NCBI GenBank assembly: GCA_007026445.1
Contig: VDMD01000053.1
Location: forward strand, 1-64,000
Direction: 5' to 3'
DNA length: 64,000 nt
DNA from: Schizophyllum amplum
Lineage: Eukaryota > Basidiomycota > Agaricomycetes > Agaricales > Schizophyllaceae
Shown here: positions 33,082 to 45,929 of the stretch, piece after piece
Numbering within the stretch: the stretch's first letter is position 1
Layout: each line of letters begins with the position of its first letter
Program-made: the position numbers and the translations under genes
Notes under the pieces: generated by a model
What the model was told of the DNA's origin: nothing
Database searches by the model: none
The model's input: the letters and a program-made list of their open reading frames with translations, nothing else

Positions 33082-33396
33082 TCAACTCATATACAACAAT
33101 CTAATCTTCGGGCCACGATTCACATCCACGAGAGTCGCAGCGATGGAGACCGACTCCGAGAACGAAGAGGTTGACGCTGAGGATATTCGAGTCGGCCAGG
33201 CTGAGCACCATCGATGAGGGAGATAGATGCCATCCGGCTTGTCAACTATGGTATGAGGTTTTGGAGCCAGTAATTGCCGAGTCTTTCCTGGCGAGAGGGG
33301 AAGGTCGTTCGTGAGTTGGCGCGCGCGATCGCGTATGGTGACCAGTTTGTTTTGTTCTACATAGCTCGCGTCAATGATCATATATGCAGTCTGCAT
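33082..33396 (-). pseudogene. MYND-gene relic F (N-terminal part)
   Basis: Starts MQTAYMII and continues KLVTIRDRARQLTNDLPLSP, against MQTVLLIE ... ELVTVRDLARQLGNDLPLSP in the intact gene. Similarity fades after about 45 codons, with frame changes. It lies tail-to-tail with family copy 2. Confidence 0.65.
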
Positions 33397-33766
33397 TGAT
33401 CACTTTGAGGCAGGAGGAGTGTTTTGAACAATAGATATACCTCTTTATCTGAGCTTTATACGGACATGGGCGAAGAGGACGAACTGATGCGATCATCGAA
33501 TGGCGAGATGTCTTGCTTCTTGCTTCTTGCCATCATGGTCGTCGTTCGCGCTCCTCTGTCCCAGCCAGTGTCTGACCCTTGCTTCACGAATGACTAAGCA
33601 GCAGAAGGAGGACCTCAATGGCGCTGAGATAACAAAACATAACATCGAGCGGTGCGTCTTCCAGCCTTGAATGAGAACCTTAACGCTGACGGAGTCCCTG
33701 TAGCCCTCGGCGCCTCTCTCCGCCGAATCTCTGAGAACTGTACCCCGACTGCTGCAGGTCGATCTC
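33397..33766. other. No gene seen
   Basis: Short frames only. Confidence 0.4.
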
Positions 33767-34010
33767 TTGGTTGATACAGGACCCATGGAATACGCTGTCT
33801 ATCGAGATCACGCGTATGCGAAACTGAGGGCACCCCTGTACAAGGTGCGTGCTCGGTCTCTCCCACCACCATCACCCTCTCGGCCTTCAACGCCACCGCT
33901 CTCGGCGTCGTCTTCACCACCACTCTCCCGGTGTACGAATCCCAGAGCCAGACGTGGGCTGAATCTGGACGTGGGGGAAGGAACTTGGCGCAAGCAAGGC
34001 GCCCGACTAT
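33767..34010 (+). pseudogene. Unidentified coding fragment
   Basis: One frame gives VDTGPMEYAVYRDHAYAKLR, then LYK before a GTGCGT. The next frame gives SVSPTTITLSAFNATALGVV followed by FTTTLPVYESQSQTW, a Thr/Ser-rich, beta-strand-like sequence as in secreted proteins. The flanks show no continuation. Family unknown. Confidence 0.25.
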
Positions 34011-34149
34011 GGGCGTGTGCAGGACCAGTCGAATCGGCGACGTGGTTTGGTGCGTCAGTCCCGCCCGCGATATTGATGCTTGAACTCACCCGCGACGTGC
34101 AGAACGAGTGCATGTGACGAGCGCACGCGCCGGCCATGGGCATGTTCTC

Positions 34150-35720
34150 GGCTGCATTCAAATCGGCTTCAAGCACCTTCCTTCACTGCTGGCATGCCCT
34201 CGGACGCCACCAACATGCCCTCAATCTTCTTCGACATACCCTCAAGTCGCCGTCAACACTCCTTCGGTCGCTTCGACGCGTTTCCTTCGTCCCTTCCTCG
34301 ATGTCCTCAATCGCGTCGACCTTCAGCATTCCCTCGTGACCTTCAGCCCGCCCTCGGCGCACCTTCAACACTCCCTTGGCCCTCCCCTCAACACTCCCTC
34401 GATCACCCTCACACGCTTCCGTCCAAGATCGAGCTGGACCTCTCCGTTGACATGGACCTCCGATGTAGGCGCCGAGGAGATGTATGCGCCGAGATCTATC
34501 CGTCGTTTTCCCCGGCTCAGCTCAACTCGCCGTCGGACCTATCGTCAGGCGCGTCGGGCAGACACTCCCGTCAGGCGCGCCGTCAAATCCTCCGCGCGCC
34601 ATGCAAGCTCCCCACCTCGCCATGCAAGCTCCGACCCAGCGCGCCGTGCAGATTCGCGTCGTCGGACGCATCGGGCAAGTCCTCGTCGAGCTCGGGCAAA
34701 TCCTCGTCGAGCTCCGGCAAGCCCTCGTCGAGTTCGTCCTAGTCCTCGTCGAGTTCGTCCTTGAATACGCCGCCGGACTCCTCGAACGCGCCGCTAAACT
34801 CCTGGAACACACCCATGGACTCCTCGAACCCACCGCCGGACTCCTCGAACCCGCCGCCGGACTCATCAAGCAGGTCGACGTTGCGCTCGTGGTCGACTTT
34901 GGACCGACGGCATCGTGGTCGACTTTGGACCGACGGCGTCGTGGTCGACTTCCCGAAGGTGTATCGTTCGGCGAGTGAGCGTCGTGGTCGACCGGCGTTC
35001 GGCGCGTGGCTACGCTTGTGCCAGGTGTCATCGGCGTTCAGCGCGTAGGCGTCGTCGGCATTCAGCGCGTGGGCGTCGTGGTCGTTCAGCGCGTAGGCCT
35101 TGCGCTCGCTCTGCGTGTCGGCGTCGTGGTCGTTCCGTGCGTAGGCGTCATCGGTCTTCGTGCGTAGGCGTCATCGGTGTTCGTGCCGCATGAACTTCAT
35201 CCGCCCCCAGCGCGTGGATGTTATCGGCGTCCAGCGCGTGGATGTTATCGGCGTCCAGCGCGTGGATGTAACCGGCGTCCATCGCGTGGATGTTATCGGC
35301 ATTCGGCGTGTCGGTGTCGTGCTGGATCTCCGTGTCAGCGTTGCGCTCGCTCTGCGTGTCGGCGCGTAGGCGTCGTGGTCGTTCCGCGCCTGGGCGTCGT
35401 GGTCGTTCCGCGCGTAGGCGTCGCGGTCGTTCCGCGCCTGGGCGTCGCGGTCATTCGTGCAGATAGGCGTCGTCGGCGTTCGGCGCGTGGGCGTCATCGG
35501 CGTTCGGCGCGTGGGCGTCATCGGCCTTTGGCGCGTAGGCCTTGCGCTCGCTCGGCGAGTCGGCGTCGCGCTTGCTCTATGTGTCGACGTCGCGCTCGCT
35601 CGGTGTGTCGGCATCGCGCTTGCTCTATGTGTCTGCGTAGCGCTCGCTCGGTGTGTCGGCGTCGCGCTCTCTCGGTGTGTCGGCGTCGCGCTCTCTCAGT
35701 GTCGGCGTCTCGCCGACTTC
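34150..35720 (+). repeat. Mosaic of minisatellites
   Basis: 34190-34430: cttcgac/ccctc-rich imperfect repeats. 34660-34870: about 24-nt units with ctcgtcgagctcgggcaaat and ctcctcgaacccgccg. 35000-35720: units of about 22-27 nt of the type gcgcgtgggcgtcatcggcg and gcgtaggcgtcgtggtcgtt. Long open frames across it (for example RRVGVIGVRRVGVIG) are by-products of the repeat. Confidence 0.7.
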
Positions 35721-37130
35721 AGTCGTCCCCGACTTCGTAATCATGCGCATCGTGCAGTGCTCGTCGGACTTCGCGTCGTGCAGCTCAAGCTCGACTCCAG
35801 GACTCTTTCCGAGTCCATGGTCCTCCTTGACTTCACGGACATCGCCGACTTCATACCTGGCCCTCGAGTTCACATCCATCGTCGATTTTGTGGCCGTCCG
35901 ACTTCGATGCCGTCCATCCACGACCTTGCGGCGATCCCCGACTTCACGCTCGACGATGGCTTCACGGCCGATGACGGCTTCACGACCTATCCTTGGAGTT
36001 CAAGTTCTGGGTGATCACGATTGAACACCCGCCCCCGACTTCGCGCTCGATGATGACTTCCCGCCCGACGACGGCTTCGTGCCTCGAAGACGACGGCTTC
36101 ACACCTCGACGACGGCCGCACACCGCGACGACGGCATCAGGCCTCTACGACGGCTTCACGCCTGGACGACAGCTTCCCGCGTTGATGACGACTTCACGCC
36201 ACGAAGACGACTTCACGCCTCGACGACGGCTTGACTTCAAAACCGTCGCTCGACTGCACGGCCGTCCTCGACTTCACACTCGTACACGTCCATCCGTCCG
36301 TAAACATAAAGCCACTCCGACCTCAAGGTCGCCATCCGTCGACTTCGTCCTCGTCCTCTTCATGGCCGTCCGCGACGTCACAGTTGTCGTTGAGCTCGCG
36401 GCCGCCCTCGACTCCAAGGTCGTTCACGACGGCGTCTTCGTGCTCCACTTTACGGCCATCCGTCGGCTTCATGTCGGTGTTCAACTTCGCATGGGGTCTA
36501 CAGACTCGCGGCCGCCGCCCTCGACTTCAAGAGGTCGTCAACGACTTCGCTTACTTCCTCGCCTTCAAGCTCGACAATGACATCACGTGTATCCGTCGAC
36601 TACTTCGTGGCCCCCCTTGACTTCGAGACTGTCTACGACTTCGCGTTGTCCCTCGACTCGCTCGTCCATCAGCTTCGACTTCATTCGCGTACACAGCTTC
36701 ACGGCCAGCCGTGTCCACTCTGCTCCGATGACTGAGGAGAAGGTTGCGAGCCGCGATTTCGAGAGTGCAGCGTCGACGACGACGGCTAGGCGGCGCTCAG
36801 TGTCGACGACTTCACAGCAGCCCGGCACTCCATGCTCGTCACCTAAAAGTCTTCAAGGCCTTCACCGACTCCGAGGCCGTCCGGAACTGGGCGTGCTCCT
36901 GACTTCACAGCCATCCGCCGGGCGTTCGTCGACATCACGGCCATCCTCGACTTCACCCTCGACCGCCAACGTGTACGACTTCGTCTCCGTGCGCCCTACG
37001 AACGCGATCGTTCCGTGCATAGACATCGCGTCCATACAGGCTGATGAAGAGGTTGCAACTCCACCAGTCCAGCGTCAGCGGCAGGCGATGCGGACCGTAT
37101 ACAGCGACGCTAGGGGCGTCGTCCGCAGCT
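35720..37130 (-). repeat. Degenerate DF-encoding repeat block, copy 2 (inverted)
   Basis: On the plus strand gacttcac, ggccgtcc and ctcgacttc words alternate, encoding DFT, VLDF and DDGFT repeats. It is the reverse orientation of the 6240-7560 block and, like that block, lies downstream of an F-box C-terminus on its own strand. Confidence 0.7.
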
Positions 37131-37479
37131 AGGCGAGGAAGCTCGACGTCAACGGCTAGGTGCAGCGCAACTTCGACGGCCAGGCGAGGTGCAGCGCAAT
37201 GTTAGGGGCAAGGCGAGGCACGTCGTCAGCGTCGAAAACTAGGCGAGCCGGAACGAGGCAATCATCGACGGCGAGGGCAAGCATCAACGGATAGACAGCG
37301 TCGACGACTCGGCGCAGCAAAGCGTCTACAATCACCTGAGGCTAGGTGTAGGCCGTGTCATCTGTTGACGACGCTGGTCCGTTCTGCAACATGATTGCCT
37401 CCCCCTCTGCTTCCGGCGACGTCTACGTCTACCATCTACTTCGTTTCTCATAGGTCAAACTACTATAACCTTGTCATGT

Positions 37480-38220
37480 CTATGTCTGTACATGCTCTTG
37501 GTACTCCCGTATATGATTGTTGACCCTGTTCCACGCCTTCTCCCGCTGCTTAAAAATGTCTGTCTGCTGCCCATAACGGCCTTGTCCTTGTGCTTTACCG
37601 TAAACATCGTAGGCCACGCGTACAATGGATGGAAATGTGTTGATCAGGTATGCAGCTGTTGCCGCTGAATCAGTGATGGGTGCGTCACCGAATTTGAGGG
37701 TGAAGGGGGGCCTCCATTCCGCCGTCTTGGTGCCCTCCGCTTCCGTAGCGCGCGGCGCGGCGGGGACAGTGCTAGCATCGATATCGAGCTGCAGATTCTC
37801 GAGGTACGGGCATAGGCGAGAGAACGGCGCTATGTCCGCGAGCGTGCAATATGATGTCTCCCGCTGGTGTACAGCGCGAGGGAGAACGTGACGAGATTGG
37901 GCCACCACCCTGCAATGCGCTCACAGTCTGCTATGTCGAGTACCACATCATATGTTTGCTCGATGATGACATGCTCCAGTGAACGGAACGGCGCGAGCGG
38001 TTCGAGGGTCGCTAAATGTAGCACGACGTCTGTGGTGTGCGCTTGCCAAGGAACCAGATGGAACTTGGTCAGCTCGTCGTGCACGCAGTGATCGCGTATC
38101 GTCGTGAGCAGCTTTTCGAGGTCGTCGCGTGTACATCCCTGACCAAAGCCTTCTACGATGATGGATCGAAGTCGGCAAGCGCGAGTGCATCAGGAAAATC
38201 CCATATTGTTTGGTAACCCA
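37480..38220 (-). pseudogene. F-box/LRR-type protein, C-terminal half, frameshifted
   Basis: From about 38200 the frame encodes CRLRSIIVEGFGQGCTRDDL, then DELTKFHLVPWQ, FRSLEHVIIEQTYDVVLDIA and RIAGWWPNLVTFSLALYT. A 1-nt deletion (or 2-nt insertion) near 37863 moves it to the frame reading SYCTLADIAPFSRLCPYLEN, then KFGDAPITDSAATAAYL and a charged end at 37480. The pattern of short hydrophobic strand plus helix is the LRR half of fungal F-box proteins. It could be the displaced 3' part of the gene at 40612-41823, with 2.4 kb inserted between. Confidence 0.55.
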
Positions 38221-38229
38221 AATGGACCA

Positions 38230-40610
38230 CAATTCACCTATATATACCAGAATTAACCAGAATCAACCAGTCTGTGGTCAAGATGGAGATCAAACATATG
38301 TGGGGTCTCGGCCTGCAATCGTTTACCACTTCGAACCAGAATTAACCACCTCTAACCAGCACTAGGATTGCAAGAACCATTGCTTAAGGAGGTCGCAGTT
38401 TCACTGAATTGAACACATAAAGGAGAAACAAGATAGATTGGGACTATCTACTGCAGCAAGTCTAACATGTCGACTACCAAGACTATAGATACCAACAGAG
38501 CACTGGATGCATCGTGACGAAGCAACTCACTGGATATCGTAATCAGTAAGGGCAACAGGAACTGCGTGAAAAAGCGCACCAAATTACAACAGTAGATAGA
38601 AGCCATCAAGGCAATGGCGAACAGATCTGCAGCACAACAGCAGCGAGTACGCAGAATGATGCCTTCCGTCATCGTGCTAGCTGGGGACGGGTCCATCTCG
38701 CCTGACACTGCAGAAGATATAACGAATACTCACAGACATGCTCGACGAGGTTATCTCGCGTCTTCAGGGTGTTGCGGTGCGGGAGGGCTGTGGATCTGGC
38801 TATACGTCGTGTGACTGAACTTGCGCGGTAACCTGCGTGCCGTTGATCACTTACATGTAGTTGCGACGCGTGTGGTGATCTACGTCATAGGGGAGGAGAG
38901 CGGTCACTTACGACCAGCCAAACGCGCTACAGAGCCAATGAAGAGCGCTGCGGGGCGGACGTGGACGAGCACAAGACGGCTTTCGCGATACCGTGGAGGC
39001 GCTGGTTTGCATGGAGAGCGTTGAGTGGCGCGCCCGTCACACCGCCACCGCACGCGCGTCATCGCAGGCGACGGGCAGGGAGACGGCGGAGCGGTGAGCA
39101 CCGCCGGTGTCTGAGGACGCCAGGCAGCCGACCGCTCACCGCGCCGCGTCGCCAAAGGCCGTCCCGGGGCGGTCCGGACGGATAGCGCTACCTTCTCGAT
39201 AGGGCTACGGGTGATCTGGGGTGTGTTGTCAGATTATCAAGGTGGGACGGTGCAGAACACGCACCAGCATACTTCATGTCTCCCAATTCTGCTGGAAAGG
39301 CGCAGCGGTAGAATGCGTACGGTGGCTAGCAGCAACGCTCGCAACTGCGCCGAGTGCCGCTTAATGGCTGCGCAAGAGCTGAGGCAGGCCTGCGACGGGC
39401 ACCGCAAGCCGCCATGGGCATTGAGTGCCAACCAGCGCGGCGGGTTCAGAGGCAGCGGGCCAGCGGCGCCAACTGGGGGTGGTGGACGGAAACAAAGAGC
39501 AACGTCACTCGTCCGTCGATTTGTGAGCCGCCTGCTTATGTCAGCCAACGCCCCTATCCGGACCGTTCCGAAGCTCCGCCGTTATGCGTCATCGCTGATT
39601 CCTCCCTCCCTTCCCTCAACTGCCCGCCTCCTCGCCCCGCCTTCGACCCCTTGCGCCCCGTTATTGTGCCTCCTCCTGTCCACCGCTGTCCGCCCCCTCC
39701 TCGCCGCCTCCTCCTCGCCCTTGTCTCCTTGCCCTCGACTTCGACCCCTCTCCGCCAGCGTGGGACGAAGCGTCCCGCCGCCACCGTAGTAATCGATATG
39801 AATTGCCTTCGACTTCGCCCATATCTCGCGAGCTCCCCGACACCGTAATTCTCGGCCCTGTTCACCTGCTCTCCTCACCTCGGGCATCGCTCGTGAGTAC
39901 CGTCCCTCCCTCCTTCCGTCCGCCCTTCCCAGCCCCCCGTCGCCTTCCATCTACCACGGCTCCCTTCGCCCATCCATTACGGCCGCTCCGTCCCTCCCTT
40001 TTTGTCCCTCCCCGCCCCCTTCGTGGCCTCCTTGCCGCTCTGTCCCTCCCTCGCCCAATTGTAGCGGACACGCTCATCGAGCTCAATAGAGGCCCTCTCA
40101 CTCACCTCCCCTCTAGCTCTGCTGCGGTCGAACTTGGCTGTAACTCGGTGGCCGCTTGCACTGGCTGCTCATCATGAGGATGCAGCGCACGTGAGTTTGG
40201 AACTCACCGTCGTGTGAAAGCCAGAGCCAGGGAGCAATTGACCACACACAGTCGGCGCGTTGCATCGTCTGTGTCCAGCACGGCAACGCTCATCTTCCCT
40301 TACTTACGCCTCCAGTATCAATTCTATGTAGTAACTACTTGACAACATGACAGTGAATTCTACTTGATCATTGCAATTGTGCTTAGCCTTACTGATGTTA
40401 TGTTGAGAATGAGGAACCACCGGCACCCTTCGACTCGGTCGAAAGTCTCGAGATCACGCGTGCGCTACATAATGCTACATAATACTTACTGCAAGCTACG
40501 ACCTGCAGGCTGCAGCCCATTATGCATTATGACCCGCCTGAAGGTAAGCTCGATGTTGAATAGTGTACGAAGATGGTAGATCCTGGTTGACACATATAGG
40601 GTACATTGCC
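38230..40610. other. 2.4-kb interval between the two F-box parts
   Basis: No gene recognised. Both edges carry AACCAGAATTAACCA in the same orientation with further aaccag-type repeats (38243-38370 and 40614-40660). 39590-40110 is strongly pyrimidine-rich on the plus strand (ccctcc, ccttccctc). The interval may be an insertion, but terminal repeats were not proven. Confidence 0.35.
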
Positions 40611-40611
40611 T

Positions 40612-41823
40612 TTAACCAGAATTAACCAGCATTAACCACTGTCTAACCAAGATGAACCAGCCCCAGCCACAAACAACCTCGCCTGTGGTAAAATCTGGTC
40701 TGTGTACAATTTGGCTTTTTCCTGATGTGGAGGCGATGATGGATTGTGCGAGCGAAATGGGTGCGTCAAGGCAGCTGAGGGATCTCAGAGACCGGAAGCT
40801 TGGGTACGGGATGTCCACCACTGCCCATGAGTAGATCTCGCCTGACACCTGAAGTGCAAAGTCCAGGGTTTCCAGCTTCGGGCACACCGCCATCATAAGT
40901 ATGAACCCGGTGCACTGATCGAGATCAACCAAGAGGCGGACAGCGGTGAGCCGGTCGCACGTCGTCAATGCACCCGGAAACAAAAACCTGATGTTTAAGC
41001 TGCCCACATCGGAATAGCGTATACTGTGGCCAGGCCAAACATCGTTGCAGAAGAAGTCATGGCAGGGGTTCTCGAGCTCGATGCTGGCAATCTGCGGAAA
41101 GCGCGAGATTATCGCTGGCCATTGCGGGATGGGCCATGTTCTGAAACCCCAGAGCTTCAAGGCGGTCACAGACGGTGAGAGGAGCGTGCCGACGAAGTTA
41201 GGGCTGACCCAAGACACTTCGTACTGTATGATGTCGAGCCTGCGCAGACGAGGTAGCAGAGACACGCCTTGCGGCAGCCATCCTGCAATCCGCTCTTGGT
41301 CTTTGACGGGGTACTGGAGTGCGAGCACCCATATGTCTTTGACAAGACTGGCATGTCGCGAGACCTGCGCCCAGTCTTCAGCGCGAAGCGAGCGCCGCAA
41401 GCGCTGCGGGCAGAATATTGGTGTCAGCAAAGAAGAGCACGTTACGGATCTTGGAGAAACGGGTACCTACACAAGATAGCTTGTGAGAACGGTCGATATG
41501 ATGCAAGCACGATCGATCGCGTTGGTGAACGTGCTGCAGATGATTAGCTTCGCCTCGCATTGTGCCGGAGGGCGCACCATTATAGCATCATCAGGTAGGA
41601 GGCGCAGCAGAGGGGTCAGGCTGGGCAAGCTTTCCCATATAATGGCCTCTGCGACGGGGGTCCAAGCACGAGATACGCGCGCGAGGCTGCATAGGTCGGT
41701 TTTGCCACGCCTTATCTCCCAGTAGTCCCAGTCTATGTAGCCGGTGTCATCGTGCAGTCTTGGGAGAATGAGTTCCTTGCATATAGCCGAGCGGAGCTCG
41801 GCAATGGCAAGCGCGGGATGCAT
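40612..41823 (-). CDS. F-box/LRR-type protein, N-terminal part
   Basis: ATG at 41823. The first segment (MHPALAIAELRSAICKELIL ... TDLCSLARVSRAWTPVAEAI, IWESLPSLTPLLRLLPDDAI) is a typical basidiomycete F-box region that would recruit Skp1. An in-frame stop at 41467 lies in a stretch with candidate introns (for example GTAACG...CCGCAG, about 41441-41400). The frame then resumes with RLRRSLRAEDWAQVSRHASL and LRRs (LSPSVTALKLWGFRTWPIPQ, MAVCPKLETLDFAL) to about 40690, where a GTACAC may be a donor. The substrate of the presumed SCF ligase is unknown. The C-terminal part may be at 37480-38220. Confidence 0.6.
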
Positions 41824-42039
41824 CGTCGGGACTCGGCGCGCTGAATGATCAACTTGGCAATGATTGTGGTGTATGGCCAGACCCAGCGGTAGAAAGAACA
41901 CCGTACTCTCGGAGGAAAGAACAGAGAACGGAGCAACAAGGGACGTCAGCGAAGTCTTGGGAGGTCCGCAAAAGAGAAATAACCGGGCACGAGTGCGTCT
42001 CATTCGCCGCGCCGAAGCCCGGCACGCTCGCACGATCAC

Positions 42040-42425
42040 GTGAGGCTTAGTTCATTGTTCGTCTGATGCGCAAGGTCATATTCACTGTGTATCATGCGCT
42101 TCAAGTCTTCCATCATTAAACTTGCATACGCATGTTAATATTTTCATAGGTGTAAAGGTTATACTTAGTCCGTAGCGCCAACGATACACCAATGCGGCAG
42201 TCGAATCATCAAGTGGCACCCGCCGTGTCGCTCGCTAGTAACAAAATCTTGATGCCGACGGGCAAGCAGCAATCTCTGTGTCTTTGACTGTCAAGCAATC
42301 TTCCGAGTCAGAGTTTTCAAGCAAGACAATGCCGTGGTTGACAAGCAACGTTGCTCTCGGCGACGACTTCATAATGTTGCTTTGGAGTCGATGGCAGCAA
42401 GCTTAAGAATAGCGCTAGAGTAGTG
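42040..42425. other. No gene seen
   Basis: Intergenic, AT-richer; nothing recognised. Confidence 0.4.
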
Positions 42426-42429
42426 CGGC

Positions 42430-42800
42430 GTCGAAGCATAGCGCGCTGACGAACTTCAGCGCACTGCACCGCAATATCGTACATCGTCCGATGCTTCATC
42501 CATCGCTTCAGCGCGGTGAACGTCGCGCCGGTAAGACTTTGCGGGATAGTAGACGGCCAGAGCGGAGGTCGGGGCTGGGTGGACGACTCGGTGATAGGTC
42601 GATGACTCGGCGCCGGGTCAACGACTCGCGCGCCGCAGTGGTCGATCCAAAGGTTGAACCCAACTGGCAGGACTGGCAGCGTCGTCGGCCCGCAGACCGA
42701 CGCGAATGCACGCGCTCGTCATGCACCGGAGCTCGTCGACAAGCAGCGCGCGCTCATCCGCGATGGGATCGTTATTCCAATGCATGATTGTCCTCTGGTG
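42430..42800 (-). pseudogene. MYND-gene relic D (middle part)
   Basis: Minus strand HWNNDPIADERALLVDELRC matches HQNNKPTAVERALFIDELWR of the intact gene. Further on, the region around 42540-42440 matches the TLNAAKRWMKRRETYD segment at DNA level. The frame is broken and neither end of the gene is present. At 42840-42945 a run of about 15-nt ggcggggcggcgagg units follows. Confidence 0.6.
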
Positions 42801-43059
42801 GTACGTGACGGTGATCGTCGCGGCGGACGCGTCCGGGTGACGGGAATGTGGCGGGGTGGCGAGGGGTGCCGGCGGGGCGGTGAGGGTGTGGCGGGGCGGC
42901 GAGGGTGTGGCGGGGCGGCGAGGGTGTGGCGGGGAAGCTCGAGCGACGGTGGGACGCGCGTGCGGCAGATGACGCAAAGAACGAGCGCGTCGAAGGAGCG
43001 CGTGGGAGGGCGCCACAAAGAACGCGTCGCAGTATATGACGACGAAACAGAGGCGGAGC

Positions 43060-44790
43060 CCGTGAAGGAGCGTCGGAGAGGGACCCCGTGGAAGAAAGGC
43101 GCTTCAAGTTGGTAGACCGAAGCGTCAGTGAAAAGGATTGACGCAGAGGAGAGGATGAAAACGCCTGGGCGAGGTGTTAGTGGCGGTGCGGGATGTCGAA
43201 AGGACCGGTAGTAGACAGAAGAAGGGAAGAGACGTGAGCGAGATAAGATAAATCAGCGAGACGAGAAGAACAAGCGAGGCGAGATGCCAGACAAGCGAGG
43301 CGAGATGCCAGACAAGGGAAAAAGAAAAGGTCAGACGGGTGATGGGTAAAGAGGTGAGAGACGAAGAGGTGGGGGGAGAGAGGTGGGGGGAGAGAGGTTG
43401 GAGGAGGTAAGGTGAAGGGCAGATAATCGTGCTGTAAACAAATAAAGAAAGGGAAGTCGAAGAGGGATTACTTTGGGGGGGCAGCGATACGAGGGCACAC
43501 GAGCGATACGAGGGCACACGAGCGAGACGCGAGGCGATGCAGTAGCGAGATGAGTGGGGAGCGAGATGAGCGATCTGGGCGGTTGGCGATGTGAGGGAAC
43601 ACGCTGCGAGTGGGGAGCGATACGAGCGGGATGGAAACATGGACAGGGAGATACGAGAAAGGTTGAGACGCATCGTCGCATAAAGAAACGCGGGTAGCAG
43701 GACTGAGCGTGCTGGAAGCATAGTGGACGCGTAATGGCGTTGGCCGCGTAAGAGTAAGTAGTGAGCTCGCCATCAAACCTCGAACGGCCTCGTATCCGCT
43801 GTGTGTATCGTATCCGCCGTACACACAGCGGTCGGCCGGCGTGAATTCATCGTACTCGGGATTCATCGTACTCGGGATTCATCGTACTCGGAGCACACTT
43901 GAAGCTCCACCAGAATCTCACAATCTGCTAGAAGTTCTATCAGACTCGCAGAATTTGGTGGAAGGTCCAGGTACGGACTTACGGACAGACGCGCTGACGC
44001 TCTCTTCGGAAGACGCGGACTCGACTTAGCTCGCCGATAGGAGGCAGACACGGTCGAGCTCGTCCGAGAGAGATACCGAGCTCGTCGTGAATCGGATTCA
44101 GTGGAGATCGTCGAGACGGGTCAGCCTGTCGAGAGGGGCAGACGTGACTCGGCTCGCTGTTGGGGACCGGTGGGTGGAAGGGTCAGTGAATGGGGTGGAG
44201 GAAGGGCGTATACTGTTGGCCTCATGCTCACATGCCTGATTCCCTCATGGTCGCGCGGCACGTCGAGCGAGTTCGCGGGGCGCAGTGAAGAGCTCGAGCG
44301 CCGGGCCTCTAAGCGCCTTCGCGAAGACCTAGTCCGATTCTGTGATATGGTGGAGTAGGCCAGGCGCTGGTGAGGAAGGCCTGGGTGATAGCGGCGACGC
44401 CGGCGCGTGTGTGGTATAGGTCGCCCGTGAGGCCACAGCGCATGTATTCAGGACAGAATGGAAATACGCATGCGGGACAGAATGTCTTCGTTTCGGAGTT
44501 CTTCAGCGGCGAAGTAAAGGACCGAGAACGAGGAGGAGAGCACTGAGGATGGAAGTTTCAGTCGACTGGGATGAGCAACGTCGATGAGGGCGAAGAACGC
44601 GGTGCTGTCGAGCTTGTCAAGGGGTTGATCATTGACAAGCTCGAGTACTCTTCTGGAACCAGCAACTGGTGGGTCTTTCCTGGGGGAGAGGGGAAGGTCG
44701 TTCGCGAGTTGGAGCGCGAGCTATGTCATGCTCCGGCTCAGCCTGCCATGCATCAGGGATCATATGTTACTGTAGTTTCCATCACTGTAA
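43060..44790 (-). pseudogene. MYND-gene relic B
   Basis: On the minus strand the order follows the intact gene. An N-terminal part (DLPLSPRKDP, a Lys/Leu-rich stretch, then AAEEL) runs through about 44690-44480. A decayed middle part with a VAAIT remnant is near 44390. Next comes a relic of the exon-2 end (VYGGYDTHSGYEAV, 43830-43780) and then a long pyrimidine-rich intron-like region with gctcgtgtgccctc repeats. A final segment (FILSSASILFTDASVY-like) sits near 43180-43120. Many stops and shifts. It mirrors relic C. Confidence 0.6.
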
Positions 44791-45060
44791 TTGACGGACG
44801 GGATGAACAGCCAGATGCAATGATCGAGCACGGGCGGCCAGATGATGTCTTGCTTTCGGCCATCATGGTCTTTGATTGGTCCCCGACTCGTCGTTCGCGC
44901 TCCTCTGCTTGACACTTGCTTCAAGATTACTGCCTCTTCGTCCAAATCCTCCGTAGACATGCGGCTTCGCGTCAAGTCAAGGGAGATCGCTGTAAACTGG
45001 AGGGGGCTATGAGGATCAGCAGAGAAGGACCGAACGGACCTGCGTGCAAGGGCAGGAGGA

Positions 45061-45303
45061 CTAGACGGTGCGTGCTCGCGCCAAGTTCTTCGTGCCTCTG
45101 GCTAACGCGCTCGCGCAGTCTTCCCGCGTTATCTGCCTGAGGATACCATCAAGCCGGACCGTGGTGATCCAGACGAAGAGAACGTAGATGTCGCGGACAG
45201 TCGAACGTGAAAGTTCGCTGAGGCTTATATTGGGCAAAGATGGTGCGAGTGCTCGTGTCGCTGGCGGACTCGCCTCGAGCTGACGCTTCTGTTCAGCGAG
45301 CAC
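45061..45303 (-). pseudogene. Conserved ORF relic of unknown function, copy B
   Basis: An 80-codon open frame, EQKRQLEASPPATRALAPSL, then TVRDIYVLFVWITTVRLDGI and SALARGTKNLARA. It is nearly identical to copy C (53130-53372) and diverged from copy A. The start codon is GTG-type only, so it is probably an exon or fragment rather than a complete gene. No family recognised. Confidence 0.4.
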
Positions 45304-45929
45304 TACTCACTCTCCCGAGTGTCATTTTCGATGCCCTGCCCTCTTGAATCAAAACTGCCCGAATGTCCCCAACCGGCGACGCGCAACTCACATCACGCGC
45401 CCGTCCCGCGCATCCCGCTCGCCCATCAAGTCCAGCAGGACATCTGTCCATCCGAGCCCGCAGCCTGATCGCGAACGACCCATCCTATAGCTCGCGTCCT
45501 CCAACTCGCGAGCGACCCGTCCTCCAGCTCGCGAGCGACTCGTCCTCGAGTTCTCTTGCGATCCGTCTTTCGGCGCGCGGCGCGGACTTGTTCCACCAGC
45601 GTGTTGCACAGCGGACTCGTAGCTGGCGCTGCTCCAAAGCGACTCGTCGGGCTGGCGCCGCTTTAGAGCGACTCGTCACGCGGAGGCCTGTCGCGCTGGT
45701 CACGCATCGACATCGCGAGCATCCTGCGTCGTGTACCTCGCGTCGGTGTCGTGTACCCCGCGTCGGTGTCGTGGGCGTCCTGCATATCGGGGCCGCGACC
45801 GTCCTGTCTGTCCACGTCTGTGCACGACCGCCGTCTACGGCTTCACCCTCGTCACTCGCCTTCACGTACGTCCCCGTCTTCAAGTCTGGCGGTCAAAACT
45901 TGACAGCCGTCCGTGAACCTCAAGGCCGC

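Larger units (their letters stand above)
43060..45830. repeat. Left arm of a ~2.8-kb inverted repeat
   Basis: Reverse complement of 52580-55520. By eye the two are collinear over the whole span with about 130 nt of net indels. In a roughly 260-nt stretch near the outer end (43070-43330) I counted only a few substitutions and small indels. The arm contains MYND relic B and ORF relic B. Its outer boundary falls at a 27-nt unit that is single here and tandem in the right arm. Confidence 0.85.
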
